DNA of 40,483 nt from Bacillota bacterium (GCA_023415235.1 JAEZLP010000061.1:1-40483), one strand, 5' to 3'; counted from the first letter of the stretch, positions 16,139 to 25,233 are shown. Translations and numbers: made by a program. The notes: generated from the letters alone by a model not told the origin.

Positions 16139-17202
16139 TTCAATTCCCTCCCCTCGGATATTTTCATGATTTCTTCCAAAATTGCCGAAGGAGCGGGCAC
16201 CATGCCCCCGGTTCGGCCGTAAAAATGGACCGGCAGTCTGCACTCAACCGCCAATCTCACGTCGTCCACCATTTGCCCCATGCTCATTTCAACCACAAGA
16301 ACCGCCGACGCCTTATCAGATAGTTCCCGGATTCTTTTTTTCGGGAAGGGCCAGAGTGTAACAGGCCTGATCAAGCCCGCCCTGACGCCTTTTTTTCTGG
16401 CTTCTGCGATGGCGCTTCGGGCAACCCGTGAGGCTGCACCATAGGCGACCAACAAAATATCCGCGTCTTCCGTGTAATATTCCTCCCATCGCGGTTCGTC
16501 CCGTTCAATTTCGGCGTATCTGGCAAAGCGTTCCAGAACCTTCCGTTCCAATTCCTCCGGATTTAAATACAGAGAATTGATGAGATTGGGGGACCTTTTA
16601 TTTTCATGCCCCGTCACGGCCCACGTTTTTTCCCGCTGCTTCACCTCGTTTTCAGGAAAGATCAGCGGCTCCATCATTTGTCCCAGCAGGCCGTCGCCGA
16701 GGATCATTGCCGGCATTCGGTATTTATCAGCCAGATTAAAGGCGAGAAAAACCGTATCAGCCATTTCCTGAACTGTGGAAGGGGCAAAAACAAGGATATG
16801 CAGATCTCCATGGCCGGGAGCTTTCACAGCTTGGAAGTAATCCGCCTGAGAGGGCTGTATTCCTCCGAGCCCCGGGCTGCCTCTCATGATATTTACAATC
16901 AGGCAGGGGAGATCGGATGCCGCCAGATAGGATATTCCCTCTGTTTTCAGGCTGATGCCCGGACTGGAGGACGAGGTCATGGCACGTACCCCTGTGGACG
17001 CCGCGCCCAGAACCATGTTGACTGCCGCGATTTCCGATTCGGCCTGGAGATAGGTCCCGCCTTTTTTCGGCAGGTGCCGCGCCATATAGGCGTTGATTTC
17101 CGTCTGTGGAGTAATGGGGTAACCGAAAAAATATCTGCATCCGGCCTGGATTGCCGCCTCAGCCAGCGCCTCATTGCCTTTCATCAAGATTCGTTCGCTC
17201 AT
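16135..17202 (-). CDS. vorB: 2-oxoacid:ferredoxin oxidoreductase, alpha subunit (VorB-like)
   Basis: The alpha subunit, supplying the pyrimidine-binding side of the TPP site and the CoA-interacting domain. The 355 residues contain GCRYFFGYPITPQTEI, AESEIAAVNMVLGAASTGVR, TSSSSPGISLKTEG, and a C-terminal transketolase-like part (ADILLVAYGAASRVARSAI, LIRPVTLWPFP). Length and motifs match the 3-methyl-2-oxobutanoate type (VorB) and the 2-oxoglutarate type (KorA). I favour branched-chain substrates because ptb and buk are in the operon. The start overlaps the ferredoxin stop as ATGA. Confidence 0.88.
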   Translation of the reverse strand: MSERILMKGNEALAEAAIQAGCRYFFGYPITPQTEINAYMARHLPKKGGTYLQAESEIAAVNMVLGAASTGVRAMTSSSSPGISLKTEGISYLAASDLPCLIVNIMRGSPGLGGIQPSQADYFQAVKAPGHGDLHILVFAPSTVQEMADTVFLAFNLADKYRMPAMILGDGLLGQMMEPLIFPENEVKQREKTWAVTGHENKRSPNLINSLYLNPEELERKVLERFARYAEIERDEPRWEEYYTEDADILLVAYGAASRVARSAIAEARKKGVRAGLIRPVTLWPFPKKRIRELSDKASAVLVVEMSMGQMVDDVRLAVECRLPVHFYGRTGGMVPAPSAILEEIMKISEGRELK

Positions 17203-17417
17203 ACATCATCCCCCCTTTCCACCCGGATCGCACTGTCCGGGCAAATTACGGCGCACATGGCGCACGCGGTGCACTGTTCCGGCTTCGTTACGTCTGCAGG
17301 ATTATATCCTCTGACGTTAAGCTTACTCCGGTTTATGGCAATAATTTTTTTCGGACATACCGACGCGCACAATTCGCATCCCTTGCATAGGGTCTCGTCG
17401 ATGGTTACCATGTTCAT
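17199..17417 (-). CDS. 2-oxoacid oxidoreductase ferredoxin (delta) subunit
   Basis: A 72-residue protein with two [4Fe-4S] motifs, CKGCELCASVCP (about 11-22) and CTACAMCAVICP (about 49-60), the usual delta subunit that carries electrons from the TPP centre to free ferredoxin. It lies 20 bases downstream of buk and overlaps the alpha subunit by 4 bases. The order delta-alpha-beta-gamma is common for VOR/KOR enzymes. Confidence 0.92.
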   Translation of the reverse strand: MNMVTIDETLCKGCELCASVCPKKIIAINRSKLNVRGYNPADVTKPEQCTACAMCAVICPDSAIRVERGDDV

Positions 17418-17437
17418 GACTCGTCATCCTTTCATGA

Positions 17438-18523
17438 TCAATATTCCGCTGCTTTTTCAGCTCCGCTCAGGACGCGGAGCACGCCGTCCGCCAGTGCGGA
17501 CATCTCATTTTCCCCCGGAATGGTCAGCACCGGGGCTATTTGATCGACTCTCTGCTTGATGGCTCCTGTAAAGCGGGTGGAATACGCAAGCCCTCCCGTC
17601 AGGACGATGGCGTTGACCCGCCCCTCCAGCACCGCCACCATGGCCCCGATATCCTTGGAGACCTGATAAGCCATCGAATCCATCACCAGCGCTGCAAATT
17701 CATCGCCCTTTCGGATCATATCCTCTACTTCTTTTAAATTGTTGGTTCCCAGATATGCCAGCATGCCTCCTCTCTTTGTGATCATCGACAGCAGCTCATC
17801 CTTTGTATAATGACCGGAGAAGCACATTTCAACCAGCTGATAGAGTGGAACGCCGCCGCTTCTTTCGGGACTGAAGGGTCCTTCCCCGTAAAGGGCGTCG
17901 TTGACGTCGATCACTCTACCGTAACGGTGCGCTCCGACGCTGATTCCTCCGCCCATATGGGCGACGACAAATCTGCCATCCTCGTATTTCATCCCCAGAG
18001 AAACGGCACAGCTGCGCGCCACCGCCTTTGCATTGAGAGCATGAAATACGCTCCTCCTCTCAACGCCGGGGATTCCGGATAATTTCGCCAAGGGGTCCAT
18101 TTCGTCCACCACAACGGGGTCCACGGTATATGCGGGGATTTCATATTTTTTCCCCAATTCCGCCGCAATGATTCCCCCCAAGGCGGATGCGTGCTGGTTG
18201 GCTGACTTTCCGGATAGATCCTCCAGCATTTTCTGATTGATGAGATACGTTCCCGAATCGAGGGGCCTGATCAGGCCGCCGCGTCCCACAACGGCATCAA
18301 GCTCCGAGGGGTTCACCTGCTCCTCCGATAAGAATTCTTCGATATAACGGGTTCTTAGATCCTTCTGCTCTGAGACGGTGGAAAACCCTTCAAGCTCCTT
18401 GACCTTATGCCGGATCACTCGCTCGGATTTGCAGGTTCTATTCTCAAAAATGCCGATCTTCGTCGACGTAGATCCTGGATTAATTGCAAGAATCCGGTAC
18501 GTCCCTTTTTCCATCCTTATCAT
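17438..18523 (-). CDS. buk: Butyrate kinase (branched-chain acyl kinase)
   Basis: An acetate/butyrate kinase-family enzyme that turns an acyl-phosphate plus ADP into the acid and ATP. The 361 residues carry the N-terminal ASKHA motif ILAINPGSTSTKIGIF, VGRGGLIRPLDSGTYL, FHALNAKAVAR, VVAHMGGGISVGAHRYGRV and the late IVLTGGLAYS. The set matches butyrate kinase rather than acetate kinase. With a VOR in the same operon the natural products are probably isobutyrate, 2-methylbutyrate and isovalerate. The start may be 18523 or the ATG three codons later; either overlaps the end of the upstream ACT gene by more than 30 bases. Confidence 0.94.
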   Translation of the reverse strand: MIRMEKGTYRILAINPGSTSTKIGIFENRTCKSERVIRHKVKELEGFSTVSEQKDLRTRYIEEFLSEEQVNPSELDAVVGRGGLIRPLDSGTYLINQKMLEDLSGKSANQHASALGGIIAAELGKKYEIPAYTVDPVVVDEMDPLAKLSGIPGVERRSVFHALNAKAVARSCAVSLGMKYEDGRFVVAHMGGGISVGAHRYGRVIDVNDALYGEGPFSPERSGGVPLYQLVEMCFSGHYTKDELLSMITKRGGMLAYLGTNNLKEVEDMIRKGDEFAALVMDSMAYQVSKDIGAMVAVLEGRVNAIVLTGGLAYSTRFTGAIKQRVDQIAPVLTIPGENEMSALADGVLRVLSGAEKAAEY

Positions 18524-18986
18524 CCCCTCCTTCCTTTGCCATTATCAGATTCCCAATGCGGACGCAGGGTATTGAATACTGCTTCAATAGTTCGTATGCG
18601 GCGGTGATTTCCCCGGGGGAACCGGTGCATTCCGCATGGACCACCCCATCCATTTCTTCGATCGTTCTTACTTCGCCGAGTCTGGACACAACCTGGGTTT
18701 GATCGCTGTTCTTTCCATAGGAAAACAACAGGATTTCCCGTGCGATATGGTTCTGCGGCCTGCATTCTTCCCAGTCCTCCACATCATGCAGCTCGGACAG
18801 GCGATCTCCAAATTCCGTTACGTCAATATGCTGGCCGTTGATGGAAAGACTGATCTGAACCAGATTTCCCTCCATGGTTCCTACGGTCAGTCCGTCAATG
18901 TTCCATCCGCGTCGTCGGACAATCCCTGCAATCCGGTCCAATACTCCGGGTCGGTTGTTTACGAGAATCCTGATTATGGTATTCAT
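18480..18986 (-). CDS. ACT-domain protein, acetolactate synthase small-subunit-like
   Basis: A 168-residue homologue of IlvN/IlvH. The N-terminal ACT domain is well kept: IIRILVNNRPGVLDRIAGIV, RRRGWNIDGLTVG, with the Asn-x-x-Gly and later Asn that contact valine in IlvH. The C-terminal half (REILLFSYGKNSDQ to CVRIGNLIMAKEGG) follows the small-subunit domain but is divergent, and the last 15 residues overlap buk. It starts inside the stop of ptb (ATGA) and no large subunit is adjacent. It may be a third regulatory subunit for IlvB, or an amino-acid sensor for the catabolic enzymes; both are inference. Confidence 0.85.
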   Translation of the reverse strand: MNTIIRILVNNRPGVLDRIAGIVRRRGWNIDGLTVGTMEGNLVQISLSINGQHIDVTEFGDRLSELHDVEDWEECRPQNHIAREILLFSYGKNSDQTQVVSRLGEVRTIEEMDGVVHAECTGSPGEITAAYELLKQYSIPCVRIGNLIMAKEGGDDKDGKRDVPDSCN

Positions 18987-19906
18987 TGAAATCCATCCTT
19001 CTCCTTTCTCAGGCGTCCTGAAATCAATGCCGCGCAGGCTATGGAAAACAGCTTGCTCTGCGCCGAATCAGATCGGGATGTCAGAATTACAGGCGCAGAC
19101 GCCCCCATGACAACGCCCCCGAAGAGGCAGTTTCCCGCATGCGTAAAGGCTTTCAGAGTGCTGTTGGCCGCTTCAATATTGTGGAACAGCAGGATATCGG
19201 CCTTGCCTGCCACCTCCGAATCCACTTTCTTATGGGCGGCTGCCTCAGGGGAAATTGCAAGGTCCAGGGCCAGCGGACCATCCACAATACAGCCGGTGAT
19301 CTGGCCCCTGCGGTTCATGACTGTCAGCGAAGCGGCGTCTGTCGTTGCTGCCATATCAGGATTGACGACTTCAACTGCCGCCAGGGGCGCCACCTTCGGA
19401 AAACGAATTCCCATTCCATTTGCCGCAGCCACTGCGTTTCTGATCATCTCCGCTTTCACGGCCAATCCCGGGTACGGTATAATGGCGGCGTCGGTAACCA
19501 GGAAAATACGCTCAAGCACCGGTGAACTCAGAATGCCCACATGGGAAAGAATGGTTCCGCTCCGCAATCCATTTTCCCGATCCAGCACCTCCCGGAGCAG
19601 ATCCGCGGTTTTGATCAGCCCCTTCATCAGCATGTCTGCCTCACCCCGTTTCACGGCGGAGACAGCTTCCTGTGCCGCTCGTTTTTCATCCCGGACGTCA
19701 ATGATTTCAAACCGTGAAATATCCAGACCGCACCGATCTGAGATCGATTCGATTTCTGATCTCCTGCCGAACAGGACGGGTGCGGCGATGCCGTTTTCAT
19801 ATGCCTGGCACACGGTCTCCAGCACATATTCGTCTTCGGCAGCCGCTACCGCCACCGGTTTTTTTTCGGCAGCCGTCAGTTCTTTCATCATCCATTCAAA
19901 TTCCAT
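18983..19906 (-). CDS. ptb: Phosphate butyryltransferase
   Basis: It exchanges CoA for phosphate on butyryl- and branched-chain acyl-CoA to give the acyl-phosphate used by butyrate kinase. The 307 residues fit the phosphotransacylase family: VAVAAAEDEYVLETV, ADMLMKGLIKTADLLREVLD, FLVTDAAIIPYPGLA, IVDGPLALDLAISPEAA and ADILLFHNIEAANSTLKAF. I chose the ATG at 19906 behind GGAGAG; the frame extends upstream to 19993 but that part lies in the leader. It is the first gene of the operon, downstream of a good promoter. Confidence 0.93.
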   Translation of the reverse strand: MEFEWMMKELTAAEKKPVAVAAAEDEYVLETVCQAYENGIAAPVLFGRRSEIESISDRCGLDISRFEIIDVRDEKRAAQEAVSAVKRGEADMLMKGLIKTADLLREVLDRENGLRSGTILSHVGILSSPVLERIFLVTDAAIIPYPGLAVKAEMIRNAVAAANGMGIRFPKVAPLAAVEVVNPDMAATTDAASLTVMNRRGQITGCIVDGPLALDLAISPEAAAHKKVDSEVAGKADILLFHNIEAANSTLKAFTHAGNCLFGGVVMGASAPVILTSRSDSAQSKLFSIACAALISGRLRKEKDGFQ

Positions 19907-19924
19907 GGTTCTCTCTCCAAAACA

Positions 19925-19961
19925 CCGTCTTCGGAATAAAAAGGTTCTACTCAAAAGACGG
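19925..19961. promoter_or_regulatory. Inverted repeat in the ptb leader
   Basis: CCGTCTT (19925-19931) and AAGACGG (19955-19961) are perfect seven-base arms 23 bases apart, just upstream of the ptb ribosome binding site. They could form an mRNA hairpin or an operator. There is no T run, so it is not an obvious attenuator. Confidence 0.3.
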
Positions 19962-19988
19962 TTATAATTACCATCATCCTGTAATTTA

Positions 19989-20016
19989 ATCATAAAAAAA
20001 TCTCTGGTTTTATCAA
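19989..20016 (-). promoter_or_regulatory. Promoter of the ptb-buk-VOR operon
   Basis: On the minus strand TTGATA (20011-20016) and TATGAT (19989-19994) are 16 bases apart, each matching five of six consensus bases. The predicted start near 19982 gives a leader of about 75 bases. Confidence 0.6.
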
Positions 20017-20020
20017 ATGA

Positions 20021-20054
20021 TCCGCCGTCTCATAGAATGAAATGAACCGGCGGA
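20021..20054. promoter_or_regulatory. Dyad TCCGCCG-N20-CGGCGGA upstream of the ptb promoter
   Basis: Perfect seven-base GC-rich arms (20021-20027 and 20048-20054) sit 4 bases upstream of the -35 box, in an otherwise AT-rich spacer. Position and symmetry suit a regulator binding site, although a plain hairpin cannot be excluded. The rest of the 19907-20224 interval holds only the promoter, the leader repeat and the uvr terminator. Confidence 0.35.
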
Positions 20055-20156
20055 ATAGTTTCATCAGGTTAGAAATATCCCCCTTTTTATTTCAATCCCG
20101 CAAGCAATATTCAGAATATTTGCTTAATTCGCCAAATTATGAGATTCTTATGATAC

Positions 20157-20188
20157 AAAAGGACCGTTCCCCTCGATGGGAACGGTCC
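20157..20188 (-). terminator. Terminator of uvrBA
   Basis: Perfect eleven-base arms GGACCGTTCCC and GGGAACGGTCC around a six-base loop, followed on the minus strand by TTTTGTAT. It lies 37 bases after the uvrA stop codon. Confidence 0.88.
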
Positions 20189-20224
20189 CGGCATGGCAGG
20201 CATATATAGTTTAATAGAATTATA

Positions 20225-23074
20225 TTACGATTTTGTAAGCACTTTTTTTAGAAATTCCCCTGTATAGGAGTTTTCCATCCTGGCAATCTCTTCGGGAGTG
20301 CCCTCTCCGACGACCCGTCCGCCCCGGTCTCCGCCATCGGGACCCAGATCGATGATATAGTCGGCTGTTTTGATCACATCAAGGTTGTGCTCGATGACGA
20401 CGACGGTATTTCCCGCGTCCACCAGCCTGTTGAGCACCTGGATCAGCTTGTCCACATCGGCAAAGTGCAGACCCGTGGTTGGTTCATCCAGAATGTACAT
20501 GGTTTTTCCTGTGCTCCTCTTGGAAAGCTCGGAAGCAAGCTTGATCCGCTGGGCTTCCCCGCCGGACAACTGGGTGGAAGGCTGGCCAAGCTTGATATAG
20601 CCCAGACCCACTTCCTCCAGAGTTTCCAGCTGCCGCTTTATGGGCGGGATATTCCGGAAAAATTCCAGCGCCTCAGACACGTTCATATCCAGCACGTCAT
20701 AGATGTTCTTTCCTTTATATTTCACTTCCAGGGTCTCCCGGTTATAGCGTCTTCCCTTGCAGACCTCGCAGGGAACATAGACGTCGGGGAGGAAGTGCAT
20801 TTCGATTTTAATGATGCCGTCGCCGCTGCAGGCTTCACATCGTCCTCCTTTGACATTGAAGCTGAACCGCCCCTTGTCATAGCCTCTCACCTTTGCTTCG
20901 GGAAGCTGGCTGAACAGGTCGCGAATCGGCGTAAAAACGCCCGTATAAGTGGCCGGGTTGGATCTTGGCGTTCTTCCGATGGGGGACTGGTCAATATCGA
21001 TGATCTTGTCAATATTTTCGATTCCCTCAATTCTGTCACACTTTCCGGGTTTTACTCTGGAACGGTTGATTTGGGCGGCAAGGGTCTTATAGAGGATCTC
21101 ATTGATCAGACTGCTTTTCCCCGAGCCGGAAACACCGGTTACACAGACAAATCTGCCCAGCGGGATGTTTACGGTAACGTTCTGAAGGTTGTTTTCCGAC
21201 GCGCCGACAATTTTCACGAAATTGCCGTTTCCCGGTCTTCTGGTCTTCGGAACCGGGATCTTCTTTTCTCCGGTCAGATACTGTCCCGTAATGGAGTCGC
21301 TGCAGGCCTTGATATCGTCCACGGTTCCCTGGGCGATGATCTCTCCGCCATGGATTCCCGCTCCCGGACCGATATCGATGATGTGGTCCGCCGCATACAT
21401 GGTATCCTCGTCATGCTCGACAATGATCAGGGTGTTGCCCAAATCCGTCAGATTCCGAAGGGTTTTCAGCAGCTTCTCGTTATCCTTCTGGTGCAGGCCT
21501 ATGCTGGGTTCATCGAGAATATACAACACGCCCACAAGGCTGGAGCCGATCTGGGTCGCAAGTCTGATCCGTTGGGATTCCCCGCCGGATAGTGTGCCCG
21601 AGGCTCTTGAAAGTGTCAGATAGTCCAGACCTACATCGGCCAGGAAACTCAACCTCGCCTTGATCTCCTTTGTGATCTGGTGCGCGATCATTTCATCCTT
21701 TTGGCTCAGCTTAAGGCTGTTGATGAACTCCAGAGCTTCCCGGATGGACAGGTCGGAGAATTCGGCGATGTTCAATCCCGAGATGGTGACGGCCAGAACC
21801 TCCGGCTTGAGCCGCTTGCCTTCGCATGTGTCGCAGGGGGTCAGGCTCATGTACTGTTCCATCTTCTCCTTGATGTAGTCGGAATTGGTCTCCTGGTATC
21901 GTCTCTCCAGATTGGGGATCACTCCCTCAAAGGGATGGTTGCGGTAGGACTGGGAGCCGTTGGTTCTGCTCTGATAATAATATTGAAGATTTCTTCCCTT
22001 TGTGCCATATAGCAGCTCCTGTTTGAATTTTTCGGGAAGATCCTTATACGGGGTGGACAAATCCACTCCGTGGTCCCTTGCCAGAGCCTCGATAAGCTGG
22101 CGGTAGAAGGTTCCGTATTCCATGGAGGAAAATACATCGCCCAGCGCGCCGGTCTCGATGCTCAGGTTTTTCTCCGTAATAATCAGGTCCGGGTCGATCC
22201 GCTGGATAAATCCGAGCCCGTTGCAGGAAGTGCATGCTCCGAAGGGACTGTTGAAGGAAAACATTCTGGGCTCCAGCTCCTCGATGCTGATCCCATGATC
22301 CGGACAAGCCAGCTTGGTGCTGAAAAGCACATCCTCTCCCTCCGGCGCTCCGTCCTTCTGAAGCCAGGCAACCACAAGACCTTCCCCGTGATTAAGAGCC
22401 AACTCGATGGATTCCGCCAGCCGGCCTTCGCTGCCCGGTTTGATGACAATCCGGTCCACAACGATTTCAATGGTATGCTTGAATGTCTTCTCCAGTTTGA
22501 TCGGATCTTCGTTCAGCTGCAGGATCTCCCCGTCGATCCTTGCACGGGTAAAGCCTTCCTTTCGGATCCTTTCCAGTATCTTTTCATGCTCGCCCTTCCG
22601 CTCCCTGATCACCGGTGCAAGAATGGTGGCCTTCGTCCCTTCCGGCTGTCCCATGAGGCTGTCCACGATCTGATCCACGGATTGGCTTGTAATCTCCTTA
22701 CCGCATACCGGACAGTGCGGAACCCCGATTCTGGCATACATCAGCCTTAAATAATCGTGGATCTCCGTTACCGTTCCAACCGTGGAGCGGGGATTCTTGC
22801 TGGTGGTCTTCTGATCGATGGAGATCGCCGGAGAAAGTCCTTCGATGTATTCCACATCGGGTTTTTCCATCTGCCCCAGGAATTGTCTCGCGTAGGAGGA
22901 CAGGCTCTCCATATACCGTCTCTGCCCTTCCGCATAGATCGTGTCAAAAGCCAGAGAGGATTTCCCCGAACCGGACAGGCCGGTGAGCACCACCATTTTA
23001 TCTCTTGGTATCACAACATCTATATTTTTCAAATTGTGCTCATTGGCACCTTTCACGATAATGTCTTTTGTCAT
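20225..23074 (-). CDS. uvrA: Excinuclease ABC subunit A
   Basis: The damage-recognition ATPase of nucleotide excision repair. The 949-residue length is normal. Two ABC modules are visible: Walker A GLSGSGKSSLAFDT (about 32-45) with signature LSGGESQRIRLATQIG, and GVSGSGKSSLINEI with LSGGEAQRIKLASEL. Zinc-binding pairs include CPVCGKE, CTSCNGLG and CEACSGDG with CEVCKG. I chose the ATG at 23074 behind GGGAGGA; the upstream codons overlap the uvrB-uvrA gap. It follows uvrB by 38 bases and ends at a strong terminator. Confidence 0.97.
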   Translation of the reverse strand: MTKDIIVKGANEHNLKNIDVVIPRDKMVVLTGLSGSGKSSLAFDTIYAEGQRRYMESLSSYARQFLGQMEKPDVEYIEGLSPAISIDQKTTSKNPRSTVGTVTEIHDYLRLMYARIGVPHCPVCGKEITSQSVDQIVDSLMGQPEGTKATILAPVIRERKGEHEKILERIRKEGFTRARIDGEILQLNEDPIKLEKTFKHTIEIVVDRIVIKPGSEGRLAESIELALNHGEGLVVAWLQKDGAPEGEDVLFSTKLACPDHGISIEELEPRMFSFNSPFGACTSCNGLGFIQRIDPDLIITEKNLSIETGALGDVFSSMEYGTFYRQLIEALARDHGVDLSTPYKDLPEKFKQELLYGTKGRNLQYYYQSRTNGSQSYRNHPFEGVIPNLERRYQETNSDYIKEKMEQYMSLTPCDTCEGKRLKPEVLAVTISGLNIAEFSDLSIREALEFINSLKLSQKDEMIAHQITKEIKARLSFLADVGLDYLTLSRASGTLSGGESQRIRLATQIGSSLVGVLYILDEPSIGLHQKDNEKLLKTLRNLTDLGNTLIIVEHDEDTMYAADHIIDIGPGAGIHGGEIIAQGTVDDIKACSDSITGQYLTGEKKIPVPKTRRPGNGNFVKIVGASENNLQNVTVNIPLGRFVCVTGVSGSGKSSLINEILYKTLAAQINRSRVKPGKCDRIEGIENIDKIIDIDQSPIGRTPRSNPATYTGVFTPIRDLFSQLPEAKVRGYDKGRFSFNVKGGRCEACSGDGIIKIEMHFLPDVYVPCEVCKGRRYNRETLEVKYKGKNIYDVLDMNVSEALEFFRNIPPIKRQLETLEEVGLGYIKLGQPSTQLSGGEAQRIKLASELSKRSTGKTMYILDEPTTGLHFADVDKLIQVLNRLVDAGNTVVVIEHNLDVIKTADYIIDLGPDGGDRGGRVVGEGTPEEIARMENSYTGEFLKKVLTKS

Positions 23075-23112
23075 CTGTTCCTCCCGTTTGTTTCGAATTT
23101 CAGCCTCGAGGA

Positions 23113-25089
23113 TCACAGCCGCAGCTTGAATTCAAAAATTCTGTCTCTCAATTCCGCCGCGCGTTCAAACTGCAGGTTTGCCGCAGCGTCCTTCATTTCC
23201 TTTTCCATCTTCTTGATATATTCGGCCAGTTCTTTCTTGGTCAGCTCCAGCGGGCTTTTTCCCTCATAGTATTCGTCGCTTTCCTCCGCTACTCTTGTCG
23301 CCTCGATGACAGAGCGAACCGCCTTTTCTATGGTCTTCGGCGTAATGCCGTTTGCTTCGTTGTACTCCTTCTGGATCTTTCTTCTGCGCTCCGTTTCCGA
23401 AATTGCTTTTTCCATTGCTTCGCTGATCTCGTCGGCGTACATGATGACTTTGCCGTGAACGTTTCTCGCCGCTCTTCCGATGGTCTGGATCAGTGAGGTT
23501 TCGGTACGCAGGAAGCCCTGCTTGTCCGCATCCAGAATCGCTACCAGAGATACCTCCGGCAGGTCCAGCCCTTCCCGCAGCAGGTTGATTCCCACCAGTA
23601 CATCGAAGACGCCCAGCCGCAGATCCCTCAGGATCTCCATCCTTTCCAGGGTGTCGATTTCCGAATGGAGGTACCTTACCCTGATCCCCACATTCTTCAG
23701 ATAATCCGTCAGGCTCTCCGACATCTTCTTCGTCAGGGTGGTCACAAGCACCTTTTCTTTTCGTTCGGTCACCTTATTGATCTCACTGATCAGATCATCG
23801 ATCTGCCCTTCCGTCTTTCTGACTTCAATCTCAGGATCAAGCAAGCCTGTGGGCCGGATCACCTGCTGCGCCACGACGCCGCCGCTCTGTTCCTTTTCGT
23901 AGGACGCAGGCGTGGCGCTGACATATACGATCTGATTGACCAGCGACTCGAATTCCTTGAATTCCAGAGGACGGTTGTCCAGCGCCGACGGCAGCCGGAA
24001 CCCGTACTCGACCAGGGACATCTTTCTGGAGCGGTCTCCCGCATACATCCCCCTCAACTGGGGAATCATCACATGGGATTCGTCGATGATGATCAGGAAG
24101 TCCTTCGGAAAGTAGTCGATCAGGGTATAGGGCCGTCCGCCTGGCGGCAGTCCGTTGATGTGCCGGGAATAATTTTCGATCCCCTTGCAGCTTCCCACTT
24201 CCCTCAGCATCTCTAGATCGTAGCGGGTCCGCTGCTCGATCCGCTGTGCTTCAAGCAGCTTGCCCCGGTCCTTGAACCACTTGATCCGCTCCTCCAGCTC
24301 CTCCTCAATGGAGCATACCGCCCGTTCCATGTTTTCCTTGGAAGTGACATAGTGGGAGGCAGGGAAGATGGAAACATGGTTGCGGATTCCGTTGATTTCC
24401 CCCGTTACGGGATTGATTTCCTTGATGACCTCGATCTCATCCCCGAAGAGCTCCACCCGCACCGCATGGTCCGCTCCTGCAGGGAAAATATCGATCGTGT
24501 CTCCTCTTACCCGGAATGATCCTCTTTCAAACCCCAGATCATTTCGGGTGTATTGGATATCGATGAGCTTTCTCAGAATGTCGTGCCGGTTCTTTTCCAT
24601 GCCCGGTCTCAGAGAAAGCACCTGATTTTCATAGTCGACAGGACTTCCGAGTCCGTAAATGCAGGATACGCTGGCCACGATGATCACATCCCTGCGCTCG
24701 GCAAGGGCTGCTGTCGCCGAGTGGCGCAGCTTTTCAATTTCATCGTTGATGTCGGAATCCTTTTCAATATAGGTGTCCGTGGAAGGCACATATGCCTCCG
24801 GCTGGTAGTAGTCGTAATAGCTGACAAAGTATTCTACCGCATTCTCCGGGAAAAATTCCTTGAATTCTCCGCAGAGCTGCGCAGCCAGCGTCTTATTGTG
24901 GGAGATTACAAGAGTTGGCCGCTGGACCCGTTCGATGACGTTGGCCATGGTAAAGGTCTTGCCCGAGCCCGTCACCCCCAGAAGCGTCTGGTATTTCTCC
25001 CCGTTTAAAATTCCTTCCGCAAGCTGGTCGACCGCCTGTGGCTGGTCTCCCATCATCCGGTAATCCGATACTAGTTTAAATTGATCCAT
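23113..25089 (-). CDS. uvrB: Excinuclease ABC subunit B
   Basis: The helicase-like subunit that verifies damage after UvrA loading and recruits UvrC. The 658 residues carry the Walker A GVTGSGKTFTMANV (about 38-51), the beta-hairpin YYDYYQPEAYVP with TYIEKDSDIN, DESHVMIPQLRGMY, helicase motif VLVGINLLREGLDLPE, TIGRAARN, and the C-terminal UVR motif LQFERAAELRDRI. I chose the Met at 25089 (MDQFKLVSDY), the usual N-terminus; the frame opens 26 codons earlier. The upstream promoter carries a LexA-type box, so SOS control is expected. Confidence 0.97.
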   Translation of the reverse strand: MDQFKLVSDYRMMGDQPQAVDQLAEGILNGEKYQTLLGVTGSGKTFTMANVIERVQRPTLVISHNKTLAAQLCGEFKEFFPENAVEYFVSYYDYYQPEAYVPSTDTYIEKDSDINDEIEKLRHSATAALAERRDVIIVASVSCIYGLGSPVDYENQVLSLRPGMEKNRHDILRKLIDIQYTRNDLGFERGSFRVRGDTIDIFPAGADHAVRVELFGDEIEVIKEINPVTGEINGIRNHVSIFPASHYVTSKENMERAVCSIEEELEERIKWFKDRGKLLEAQRIEQRTRYDLEMLREVGSCKGIENYSRHINGLPPGGRPYTLIDYFPKDFLIIIDESHVMIPQLRGMYAGDRSRKMSLVEYGFRLPSALDNRPLEFKEFESLVNQIVYVSATPASYEKEQSGGVVAQQVIRPTGLLDPEIEVRKTEGQIDDLISEINKVTERKEKVLVTTLTKKMSESLTDYLKNVGIRVRYLHSEIDTLERMEILRDLRLGVFDVLVGINLLREGLDLPEVSLVAILDADKQGFLRTETSLIQTIGRAARNVHGKVIMYADEISEAMEKAISETERRRKIQKEYNEANGITPKTIEKAVRSVIEATRVAEESDEYYEGKSPLELTKKELAEYIKKMEKEMKDAAANLQFERAAELRDRIFEFKLRL

Positions 25090-25233
25090 TTTTCTTATCC
25101 GTCCCGTTGATTTCCATTCTTTTACAGGGGCCGCGCTTTCATCCGTCGGCATCCCCGGGTCCGGCATCCTGCCGTCTGACCGGGGATATTTCCCCGAAAT
25201 GTTGATATTTCCGCTTATTTAACCGTCTGAACA

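Noticed and set aside
25090..25167. N-terminal extension of uvrB by 26 codons
   Set aside because: MDQFKLVSDY is the usual UvrB N-terminus and the extension does not resemble the family. The same reasoning shortened uvrA, ptb, the ilvB-adjacent ilvN and the VOR beta and gamma genes.
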